The notes under the pieces are model-generated. The model did no database searches, was not told the DNA's origin, and was given only the letters and a program-made list of their open reading frames with translations. The position numbers were made by a program, and so were the translations under genes. From Cannabis sativa (lineage: Eukaryota > Streptophyta > Magnoliopsida > Rosales > Cannabaceae), in contig NC_083610.1 of assembly GCF_029168945.1 (NCBI RefSeq), positions 76,747,580-76,811,579 of the forward strand: a stretch of 64,000 bases of DNA. The letters are read 5' to 3'. This document shows positions 55,200 through 64,000 of this stretch, one piece after another. How positions within the stretch are numbered: position 1 is the first letter of the stretch; every line of letters begins with the position of its first letter.

Positions 55200-56300
55200 A
55201 AACTTTTAGTGTACAAAGTAATAATGAAAGTTTTGGTGAACCGTATGAACTCCTCATCTTCGATAATGTTCTCATTTCTTTTGAATTGCTTCATTACTTG
55301 AAGAGGAAGAGGGAAGGAAAAGAGGGTTTTATAACTTTAAAGCTAGACATGTGTAAAGCTTACAACAGAATAAAGTAGAATTTCTTAGAGGCTATGCTCC
55401 GTAAGTTAGGATTTGAGATCTGGTGGATCCATTTACTGTTGAAGTATGTGTCTTCTACCCGTTCTACGGTGGTTCATGGAGATCGTGAGATGGGACCAAT
55501 TCTACCTTTTCGGGGTATAAGACAAGGGGACCCCTCTCCCCGTACCTCTTCATTTTGTGCACAAAAGGCCTTTCCGCTTTAATTTGTCGTTTTGAAAAAT
55601 GAGGCCTTTTACATGGCTGTAAGTTCGCTAATGGGGCTCCTCGAATATCCTACATGCTATTTGCTGATGATAGCTACCTTTGTTGCAAGGTAACCTTATC
55701 GGAAGCTACACGAATTCAAGAAGATTTGGGCAAATTTGAAGCAGCTTCTGATCAGAAAGTTAATCTCTCTAAGTCCTCCATTTTTTTCAGTACGAACACG
55801 ACCTTGGCAACTCGTAACAGCATCAGTAATTTGCTTGGCATGACAATTGCGGGAGATAACATTTTGTACTTAGGCTTGCCGAGTACTATGTCTAGGAACA
55901 AGTCGGCAGTGCTGGGATTTCTAAAGGAAAGAGCTTGAAAACATATTCAAGAGTGGGAATCGTAGTTTTTCTCTCGAGTAGGGAAGGAAGTTCTCATTAA
56001 GATAGTCTCTCAATCCCTTCCAAGTTATGCGATAAGTTTGTTTTACTTCCTTTAGACATTACTCGTGATATGGAGAGGGTGATGTCTAAGTTTTGATGGC
56101 AATCCTCTGGTAATACTGAGAAAGGAATTCACTGGCAATCTTGAAATCCACTTTGAGTTCATAAAACAAAGGGTGGAATGGGTTTTCGTCACCTTTAGAA
56201 TTTTAATTTGGCTTTATTAGAAAAATAAGGTTGGCGCTTGATTTCTCGACCGACTCTTTGGTGGTAAAAGTATTTTAAGGCAAGGTACTTTCCCAATGTT
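55200..56300 (+). pseudogene. LINE reverse transcriptase remnant
   Basis: DNVLISFELLHYLKRKREGK and ITLKLDMCKAYNRIK (55262-55378), then FEIWWIHLLLKYVSSTRSTV and GPILPFRGIRQGDP (55394-55582). The catalytic MLFADDSYLCC and ASDQKVNLSKSSIFFSTN follow (55654-55938). A piece between the KVLVNRMN block and SDNVLIS is deleted near 55240. Stops interrupt the frame. Confidence 0.85.
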
Positions 56301-56329
56301 TCTTACCTCAACTCTTCACTAAGAAACAA

Positions 56330-57000
56330 TCCTAGTATTGTGTGGCGCAGCGTTTGGGAAGCACAACAACTAGTTTGCAAGAGCATTCGCTGGTATGTGG
56401 GGAATGGTCGTGATATTAAAGTAGTTCATGACCCTTGGCTGCCTTGTAATAACAATCCATTTATCATTTCCTTGCACCCAAATTTGATGAGCGCTACTGC
56501 ACACAATCTGATGAGAATAAATGGTGGGGGTTGGGATGTGGAGCTTTTGGAGGATATGTTTGTAGCCAGAGACATAGAGCTTATTAGAAGCACACTTTAG
56601 CTTCCTTCTTTTCCCGAATATAGTTTGACTTGGTATTATGCAACTTCAGGCTTATACTCGGTAAAAAGCACCTACAAACTATTCCAAAATGTTCATGGCA
56701 AATGGAAAAATATTGAAATTGATGCTTCTAAATTTTGAACTTTATTTTGGCACTTAAATGTACCTCCCAAGGTTAAGAACACTGTTTGGCATGCAAGAAG
56801 TAATTGTCTTCCAACTTTATGTCGCTTGCAAATGAAGAGAGTCAATGTTAGCTCTATTTGCCTTGTTTGTAGGTTGGAAGAAGAGACCATTATGCATGCT
56901 TTAGTGACATGTCCGGGTGTTAAACAAGTTTGGAATCAGGTGGATATTGGCACATCAGTTCCAGAGGGTTGTTCTTTTTTGGACGGGTGCATTCTGGTTT
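56330..57000 (+). pseudogene. LINE zf-RVT region
   Basis: VWRSVWEAQQLVCKSIRWYV and GNGRDIKVVHDPWLP (56340-56450), then VPPKVKNTVWHAR and CLVCRLEEETIMHALVTCPG (56760-56920), the Cys/His zinc-binding block. Confidence 0.8.
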
Positions 57001-57189
57001 TTTTGGTGTAGATCGGACAACAAGCTCTTACTATCGACACTCTGCTAGGCAATTTGGAGTGCCAGGAACGACCTTGTTTGGCATAAGAAGGTGGTGGGAG
57101 TGGATGATATTGTAGTATTAGCAAAAGATTATCTTGATTAATGGACAAGTGCTAACAACTCTCTTATTGAGTCGTCATGGTCTGATTTG

Positions 57190-57670
57190 CAGATGAGTGA
57201 TGGTGTTGAGCAATGGTCCACTCCAAATGAAAATAGTATCAAGATCAATGTGGACGCTGGTATATTTAAAGGGTGAAGCAGTTATGGTATTGGATTAGTA
57301 GCACAAGACCACCATGGATATTTTGTAGAAGACCGAATTGATTACTTTTTGGGGCTACAACTCCTAAACTGGTTGAAGCGATTAGTGTCCGTGAAGCCTT
57401 GAGTTGGCCCAAAGAACACGCCTGGCAAGAAGTGGTCATTGAAATCGACTGCTTAACCGTGATTTAAGCTCTTCGTAGTTCAGTTCAAATAATTATATTG
57501 TTTGGTCAAATTATTTCTCATTGTAAACAACTCTCTATTGAGTTGCAAAATATTTCTGTTCTATTTGTAAATCGATCAGCTAATGTGGTAGCTCAGAGTT
57601 TTGCATGAGCTTCTATATTATTCCTTAATTGTTGTTGCGCTGTAGAGTGTGTTCTTACTGAGTTGTTACA
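57190..57670 (+). pseudogene. LINE RNase H-like tail
   Basis: IKINVDAGIFKG, SYGIGLVAQDHHGYFVED, VREALSWPKEHAWQEVVIEI and NRSANVVAQSFA are RVT_3/RNase H blocks (first Asp in NVDAG). Two stops and frame changes. Confidence 0.75.
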
Positions 57671-57730
57671 TTGTTTGAAAATAGATTTTGTTGGTTAATA
57701 ATATCACATGTTCCATTCAAAAAAAAATTA

Positions 57731-58002
57731 ATTATTAAAAATTTATATTTAAATGATACTTTGTTACAACATAGAATTGCAAAAATTGTGTAAGGTTATA
57801 TACTAAAAATATAGTGTTTAAAATGGTATAACTCTAATTATAATTAAAAGTATTTTAGTCATATTTACAAATATTTTGATCTTAGGGTCCTTATTGTTAC
57901 GGAACGGTCATTGTTGCTGTTTATCATAGAAATCCCAATCTTACTTCAGTGTATCATAATATACATTTAGGTACCCAAACCCCTTTTTTATTGCTCATCT
58001 TA
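57731..58002. other. AT-rich intergenic
   Basis: No feature recognised. Confidence 0.35.
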
Positions 58003-58290
58003 GGCCACTCCCATCTGATGCATCAAAACCTTAAGAGAGGCATAAAAAGATACATTCAATCAGATGCATCAAAGACATGTATAACATAAAAATCCTTTGA
58101 AATTCTATGAATGTAGAGAAGCATTTAAGGTTCTTTATATATTATTTTACTATATATTTTCATGTCTTTATACTTTCTCTCTTCCACTAACGACTTTTTA
58201 ATTATTCTTCATAAAGAAATTATAAAAGGACTGATGGATGATCTAATGTAAAAAATTTAATGTAGAGTTTTGATATTGATGTGAGTGGCC
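58003..58290. mobile_element. Tourist-like MITE (288 bp)
   Basis: Ends GGCCACTCCCATC and GATGTGAGTGGCC form a 13-base terminal inverted repeat with one mismatch. The three-base duplication TTA flanks both sides (58000-58002, 58291-58293), as for PIF/Harbinger MITEs. No coding. GATGCATCAAA recurs at 58017 and 58062. Confidence 0.75.
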
Positions 58291-58293
58291 TTA

Positions 58294-59947
58294 ATCTATA
58301 CTATATAGCGGACTAAATTTATGGAAGATGAAAGTTAAAAACTGATAAGGAAAAATCAAAGCGATTGAGCTAAAAAAACTTTGTCGTTGTTGTTGTTTTT
58401 TTTTTTAAAAAAAAAAAGAAAGAAAAACCATAAAATATTATTTAATTCATAAGAGCCATATTGTGTTAATTAAGCCAAATCAATCGAGCTAATTATTTCA
58501 ATCGAGATGTACTTTGTTTTTTTCATTTATTTTGCAAAACATCCGTAATGGTGTCAAATTAATGAAAATATTTGCTACATACAGCGTTGGTCATAATGAA
58601 CAATTGTCGTCGTTCGGCGAATGTTATAATAGATAACTCATTGTCGTTAGCTTGTCATGTCATACATTGAAATTTATGTTAGTACGACGCTAAAGTTGAA
58701 CTTAAACGCTCTTTGTAATATATGAAAAAAAATTGTCACCGCACTTTTGATCATAATAGATTTGGTTTGTTATTTTATGTAGTTCTTCTTATACCTTAGT
58801 CATTCTTTATAATGAGTTTGAAATGTATTTTCGTGTTCGGCTAATACTCTTCATAAATTGACATGATTTATGAGTCGTTCTTCATTAAAATTAGTTCTAT
58901 AACTAAATGTTTTCGTTCATTGTCGTTTATGTAATGTAATGTCATGCTTATTACATAATCACCCTACTCTTCATAAATCGACGATAATAATTCTTATAAT
59001 GCAACTTTGTTTGTTGTTTTTAGTACTTCTTTAATTTAGATAATTCTTTATCAAGAATAAGAATTGTTTCTCCTTTGCAACGAAACTTCTTCGCTATAAT
59101 GTGTTTTTTCGTGTCGTAGCAACGCGAGAAGCAATGGTGGAAAAAGATGCAAGGACTAATGGAAACTCAATGAAGCTATATTACTAAGCAATTTTGTAAG
59201 AGTGATTAGGAGATGAACACTTTCAAATAATTATAAGAGTAATATGCTAATCATTCGCAAAGCTCCTGGTGGGTGATATGCACCAATAATAACAATGCTT
59301 TTATTTTAGTTTATAGTGACTATAAGTTTATACAAGACTGAAAATGATTTAATTATAGCATAGCACCACACCCAAAAATAGCCTATCCCCAATTTTCACG
59401 TCAATAAATAAATACTACCTAGTCTTTTCTTTTCCTATCTAACTAACTTGTTTTATATATAGATTTGATCACATTAAAACATCATTTATTAAATTACCAA
59501 AATACTGAAATATAAATCTCACAACCATCAAACTTATTTTTATTATTTTAAAAAAAAAAACCATTGTTCTGTTACCTCTGTTTATTCCTTCTCAATCTCC
59601 TCAAAACCTTTACTAACTAATTATTGTAACAAATACAATAATAAACTTAAACTTAAATTAAATTACAGTTTTATATCAATAAGTTACAAAACTACTTTTT
59701 TAAGTGACAAAAATTATCTTCCCACACATAGATAATATACTATTGAATGTCAATTAAGAAAATAATAATTTACTTTGGCCACCTTTGGTAAATATTTTAA
59801 TTTTTAATTTTGTAATCACAAAAATAAAAGTGGAATTTTAGTTTACAAAAAAATAAAAAATAAAAGTGTGTTAGATAACTACTTTTATTTTTGTAATTAT
59901 AAAATAAAAATTAAAAATGTATTTTATAACTATTTCTTTTACATGTC
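58294..59947. other. Intergenic, no supported gene
   Basis: The stretch 58590-59110 is less AT-rich with TCGTTC/GTCG words but no phase or coding. No RNA gene seen. Confidence 0.4.
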
Positions 59948-60540
59948 TAGGTTCAGGTTTGGGGTTCGGGTCTGGTTTCGTGTCTGAGTCAAGGTCCGTG
60001 TTGGGGTCCACAATACAAGTTAGGGTTCGAGTTCAGGGTCCGGCTACGAGGCCGGGTTTGGATCCGAGTCATGGTACGAGTCTAGAGTTCGGGTCTAGTT
60101 CTCGGTTTGAGTCCAGGTCTGGGTTCGGTGTTCAGGGTTTAGGTCAGTGTCCGTGTCCGGTCATGGTCCAGGTACGGGTTCAAGGTCTGGGTCCAGGGTT
60201 TGGGGTCTAGGTCCAGGGTCCAATGTCCAGTGTTTGTGCCCAGGGTCTAGGTTCGGGTGCAGGTGCAAGGTCTAGGTTCGAGTCTAGAGTCTTGGTTGAG
60301 GGGCTTGAAGTCATGGTCCAGGGTCAGGATTCGAGTCCGAGTTTGGGATTCGGGTTTGGGTTGTCGTCCAGGGCCGGGATCCAAGGTTTAGGGCCCAGGT
60401 CCAGGTTTGGGTCGGGGTCGAGTCTGGCTCTGAGGTTGGGGTTGGGGTTAGGGTCCGAGTCTGGGGCCTGGTTCGGGTCCAAGTTTGGGTATGGGTTGTG
60501 GCCGAATTCGGGTTGTGGCCAAGTCTAGGTCCGGGGTCAG
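59948..60540 (+). repeat. G-rich degenerate hexamer array
   Basis: About 590 bases made of GGTTCA, GGGTCT, GGTCCA, GGGTTC, GGTTTG and similar words, with marked strand asymmetry (G and T on plus). The patch GGTTGGGGTTGGGGTTAGGG near 60434 could form a G-quadruplex. The long plus-strand frames through it (Gly/Ser/Phe-rich) follow from the repeat and are not treated as genes. Confidence 0.8.
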
Positions 60541-61089
60541 ATTCGAAAATATTAAGGGAAACTTACAAAAATACTGTTTTTTTTCCCAAGTTTTACAATA
60601 ATACTGCGACACGGCAATAATTTCTTTTTTACTGTCCAAACCCCTTTTTTTTTTCTTTCATACTGTCCAAACCTAAAATATTTATTTTTATACTGTTAAC
60701 AGTAATAAAGCACAAACGGCACCTCCTTCGTGGTTGGGGACGGACAAATCAACACCAGAATCATAGAAACACCAGGAAAAAACCATAAAATCTGGCAAAG
60801 AGAAAAAAAATTACTAAATCAACAACAATCCTATAGAAAAACATAAGAAAACACTACTAAAACAATACAAAAAAACTACAGAATATATAAAATAAAATAA
60901 AAAAAAAAAAAAAAAAAAAAAAACAAGCATAAAAAAACTTTAGAATAGTAGTATTTCGATCGGGTGTACTTGGATTCCCATCCTATAAGAAAACATAAGA
61001 AAACACTACTAAAACAACACAAAAAAAAAATTAAGAACATAAACAACAAGCATAAAAAAACATTAAAACTAAAATAATGAAATGACACA

Positions 61090-61172
61090 CCTCGACAACC
61101 CTTTTCCTAATTATGTCTTCGAACAGATCAGTTGATTGAACAATCTTCACTTGGTATTTACTCTTTCCCTAA
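61090..61172 (-). pseudogene. Exon-like fragment in the second MULE copy (open frame)
   Basis: Same segment as 38032-38130. Here it reads GKSKYQVKIVQSTDLFEDII then RKRVVE without interruption between TTAACTCTTAG and GAG/GTGTGT. Source gene unknown; the short length limits certainty. Confidence 0.5.
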
Positions 61173-61220
61173 GAGTTAACAAAATAAAACTAAAACAACA
61201 ACAAGACACAGAGTCAAACA

Positions 61221-61544
61221 AACAGAAAACTATAAAATAAGACTAACAAAAAAAACATGCAAGAAAAAAAAATACTAAATATAATCAACTTGAAAAAACT
61301 CTTAAAACAACACAAGATCAATAGAAAAAAAACCTTATCAGATTTGGGAGACTTTTGAACTTTCTTTCGGCTGTTTGCAACAAACAGAAAACTATAAAAT
61401 AAGACTAACAAAAAAAAAACATGCAAGAAAAAAAAAATAGGAAATATAATCAACTTGAAAAAACTCGTAAAACAACACAAGAACAATAGAAAAAAAACCT
61501 TATCAGATTTGGGAGACTTTTGAACTTTCTTTCGGCTGTTTGCA
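61221..61544 (+). repeat. 162 bp tandem duplication
   Basis: AACAGAAAACTATAAAATAA at 61221 recurs at 61383, and the following ~160 bases repeat through TTTGAACTTTCTTTCGGCTG. Absent from the first MULE copy, so it arose in this copy or its sub-lineage. Confidence 0.85.
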
Positions 61545-61708
61545 TCTTTTATATATATGCTTGTCTATCTTCACTGATCTAAAGAAAACTCAATGTCAAA
61601 TTAAGTTTTTCTTTTAAACCCCTTATATATAGATGGAGAAAAGGTTGAGATAGAAAAATATTTGTGCTACAGGAAAAGGACAGTCAAGAAGAAAAAAAAA
61701 AAGAAACG

Positions 61709-61711
<3 letters not shown>

Positions 61712-61782
<71 letters not shown>
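61712..61782 (+). repeat. (GA)n microsatellite
   Basis: Uninterrupted GA dinucleotide run of ~35 units. Confidence 0.95.
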
Positions 61783-61785
<3 letters not shown>

Positions 61786-61946
61786 AAAAGAAGAGAGGAA
61801 GTGAAAGAGTTTAGGAGGTGGGTTTTGCTAGTGAAGCACTAAACAAGATCTTATGCCTTATAGTAATAGAGACACAAGGATAAAGGAGAGAGAGAAACAT
61901 ATTTTTTTTACATGCAAAGAGGGGAGTTTTATGAAAAAGAAAATTA

Positions 61947-62199
61947 TGTTATAAAATAATATAATATAATATAAAGTAGATGAGAAGAAAGAAGAAAAAG
62001 ATGAAGAGAGAAAGAGAAAGTGAATGAGAATTTCTGAGTTGTTTATTCCAATGGGGTGAACCCCTATTTATACAAATACAAGAGTGAGATATTAAGAAAC
62101 TAAGAAAAAGGGAAACTAAGGAAAAGAGGAATGTTGATTACAATTCATGGTAATAAATAAAAGATTTGGACATCCACATAATTATTAATATTTATAACA
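61947..62199 (-). repeat. 3' LTR of second small-LTR Copia
   Basis: TGTTATAAAATAATATAATA to TATTTATAACA on plus, that is, the same TGTTATAA/TTATAACA ends on the minus strand. 253 bp, slightly longer than the 242 bp copies. Confidence 0.88.
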
Positions 62200-62231
62200 C
62201 TCCCCCTTGGATGTCCATAATAACTGCCTTA

Positions 62232-62600
62232 TTAAAAATCTTGCTGAAAACTTGAACAAAGGAAAAAGAGTATAGTGTAAACTAACTCCCCCTCAGTTAG
62301 GCATTTGTGGAGATCTTCTAATCGACGAATTTCGATCTTGTCTGCCGTCTTCTCAAATGTTGATGTTGGTAATAACTTTGTGAATAAGTTTGTAAGATTG
62401 ACACTTGATTGAATATGTTGAACACCAATATGCATTTTCTTGAAGCGTATAAAGAAGAATTTCGTGAATGTGTTCTAACTCTATCTCCTTCAATGTACCT
62501 CCTTTTAGTTGAACGATGCAAGCAGTATTATCCATAGAGAATTGCTTGGGTTGATACTTCTTTATTGAGTGCAATTCATATGTTTCCCGAATATGCTATG
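62232..62600 (-). pseudogene. Copia RNase H C-terminal end
   Basis: The minus strand reads YQPKQFSMDNTACIVQLK, GDRVRTH, MHIGVQHIQSSVNLTNLFTK, LLPTSTFEKTADKIEIRRLE with small frame changes. Matches 33240-33560. Confidence 0.82.
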
Positions 62601-62659
62601 CCAATGATCTCACTCACAGACATTCTCTACTTGCTTCATAAAATGCAAGTATGTTAACA

Positions 62660-62850
62660 TGATTTATAGTTGCCTCGTTAAAAATCTTGCCAGAAAAACC
62701 CAGTAGGACAAAATCTGAGCTAGGGAAAAGAGTACAATATATATTTCATATTCATAATTATTTGCAAGTTGCCTCGTTAAAAACCTTGCCAGGAAAACCC
62801 ATTGGGACAAAACCTGAACTAAGGGAAAAAGAGTGCAACATGAATATGTC
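62660..62850 (-). repeat. Pre-PPT tandem motif block (second copy)
   Basis: Complement of the block at 32975-33155: two copies of the GTCC(C/T)A(C/A)TGGGTTTTYCTGGCAAG-type motif around 62680-62720 and 62780-62825. Confidence 0.75.
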
Positions 62851-64000
62851 TCCCCCTCATGCACATATGATCCATAATTCTTTTGGTGATAATATATCTC
62901 ATAAGATTATTGTTATCACTTTTAAAATATCACCATATATAATCTTTGATCATATATTTTCTATAACTCTTCCAGAGTATGTATGGACTTCTAAATTATA
63001 GATAAGGGGTTCGTGGAACATTAGTCTTTATCCAACTAATTGTATCATTCATGTGTGTACACAATTTTGTTCATACGAAAATTTAAAATTTCAAGTAGAT
63101 ATGAACATAACACATTAATGGTACTATAAATTTTCATTTGTGACAATGATGGTACTCCAAGACCATATATTTATACCATCTTGTTTTATGATCTTAATTT
63201 CCATATCAAATGATCATATATCTATAATTCTTGATACATATGAAGTACTTCAGGACTTCAATACTAATGAACAAACTTTATACATTTAATATTTCTCGAT
63301 ATACAAAAGAAATAAAAGTTTGTTTTGTAATTAATCAAAAACTCTTCAAGAGTCTATCACAACGTATAATTTACGTATTTATACTGCATAGACAACCATA
63401 CGTATTTTTCAAACAATAATTTACTTACATGTCTTTATTTCATATAAAGATCTTTGTCATATAGTGCTCGCGACTTAGAATTTATATCACTTAAGACATG
63501 TATTAAATTCTTCTAGAATTTTTAGATAAGGCTTATTTCAAATTCTCACTATATTAGGAGCTCCAAATAAATAATCTTTTGTTGCAACATTTATGTGACG
63601 CTTATAAATTCTCATAAAATATATTCCAGGCTATAATCAAATCATGATTATATTTTCTCAATATTTAAGCCTTACTTCAATCAATCTCATGTCTATGCAA
63701 ACTTTGTACAATAATTCATTATGTACAAATACATATATGCAAATTTCTCATTAGAAATATTTATTTGCACACCCTACAGGTCTTACTTTGAGTAAATTTA
63801 CCTGGACTGCGTCATAATATTTTGGCCAAAAATCAAAATGTAAGTCGATGATTCTCGACAAATCTAATACCATGATCCTTGCTATCTCATGTTAGTTTAT
63901 TGCATATGCACACATTCAATATTTATTGTCGACAAAAATTTCAATAAATGATAATTTCCTCCCATATTGACATAACTTATAGAGATCTCTTTAAATTACA

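Larger units (their letters stand above)
55195..57730 (+). mobile_element. 5'-truncated LINE
   Basis: A decayed plus-strand LINE starting inside RT and ending in an A-run near 57719-57728. Order: RT, zf-RVT, RNase H. No 5' ORFs are present, as expected of aborted reverse transcription. Confidence 0.85.
60556..61946. mobile_element. Second copy of the exon-carrying MULE, interrupted by Copia
   Basis: Starts GGGAAACTTACAAAAATACTG like 37357. It follows it through ACAAACGGCACCTCC, TGGTTGGGGA and GAATCATAGAAACAC, and through both exon-like parts. The right terminus is not in the window; the Copia LTR at 61947 probably splits it. Left flank is AATATTAA. Confidence 0.75.
61947..64000 (-). mobile_element. 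Second small-LTR Copia, 3' part, runs off the window
   Basis: Inverted relative of 28517-33865. LTR 61947-62199, polypurine tract complement 62200-62213, RNase H end, the pre-PPT motif block, and the hairpin-bearing region, in the same order. The 5' half lies beyond 64000. Sequence similarity to the first copy is high across the whole 2 kb. Confidence 0.88.

Noticed and set aside
59917..60528. Two Gly/Ser/Phe-rich ORFs of ~100 residues
   Set aside because: They are translations of a degenerate hexamer array; stops are absent because of composition.
61214..61486. Phe-rich membrane-like ORF
   Set aside because: Arises from A-rich, tandemly duplicated non-coding sequence of the MULE.

Overview
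This is a gene-poor, strongly AT-rich stretch of a flowering-plant nuclear genome, most likely a eudicot. The evidence is plant-type Copia and Gypsy LTR elements, a Cassandra TRIM carrying 5S rRNA sequence, plant L1-type LINEs with zf-RVT/RNase H tails, Helitrons with plant termini, and a Mutator-like element (MULE) of the Ulp1-protease (Kaonashi-like) type. I found no ordinary host gene, tRNA or functional rRNA gene. The window reads as layers of nested transposons, and several nestings can be resolved from target-site duplications (TSDs).

Left part (1-15 kb): a Copia element whose 5' LTR starts outside the window (1-8670) is inserted in a Gypsy LTR remnant (8671-9228). A decayed Tat-like Gypsy gag/protease region on the minus strand (9229-13963) is split by a solo LTR of the same Copia family (9425-11325, TSD CAGGC) and by a palindromic three-LTR Cassandra insertion (11721-13095, TSD TTTTC). 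A Copia pol fragment follows (13985-15010).

Middle (15.7-36.7 kb): an inverted pair of ~220 bp arms (15733-15960 and 22945-23155) brackets a nearly full-length minus-strand LINE (about 16050-20450). Then come a truncated Copia (23670-26169), a Copia gag plus LTR (26170-27946), and a structurally complete Copia with 242 bp LTRs (28517-33865). The internal region of that Copia is filled with hairpins that share one loop but have different stems. A Cassandra LTR fragment and a Gypsy pol fragment follow.

Centre of interest (37.3-48.1 kb): a small non-autonomous MULE carrying exon-like pieces (TSD AAGAAAAT) contains a nested 8.9 kb MULE (39157-48032, TSD TAAGTATA). The inner element encodes a MURA-type DDE transposase with SWIM and CCHC fingers, a multi-exon DUF1985/Ulp1-like cysteine protease, and a small zinc-ribbon-like protein with its own TATA box. 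Three non-coding zones carry tetrads of a GTCGAC-type palindrome repeated every 11 bp, with tetrads usually separated by ~37 bp. I infer a cis-acting array recognised by one of the element's own proteins. Each of the two large genes has one single-base frame break.

Right part (48-64 kb): Helitrons (49368-51255 or 51475; 52650-53704), LINE fragments (51780-52260; 55195-57730), diverged tandem repeats, a Tourist-like MITE (58003-58290), a G-rich degenerate hexamer array (59948-60540), a second copy of the exon-carrying MULE (60556-61946), and the 3' end of a second small-LTR Copia on the minus strand (61947-64000).
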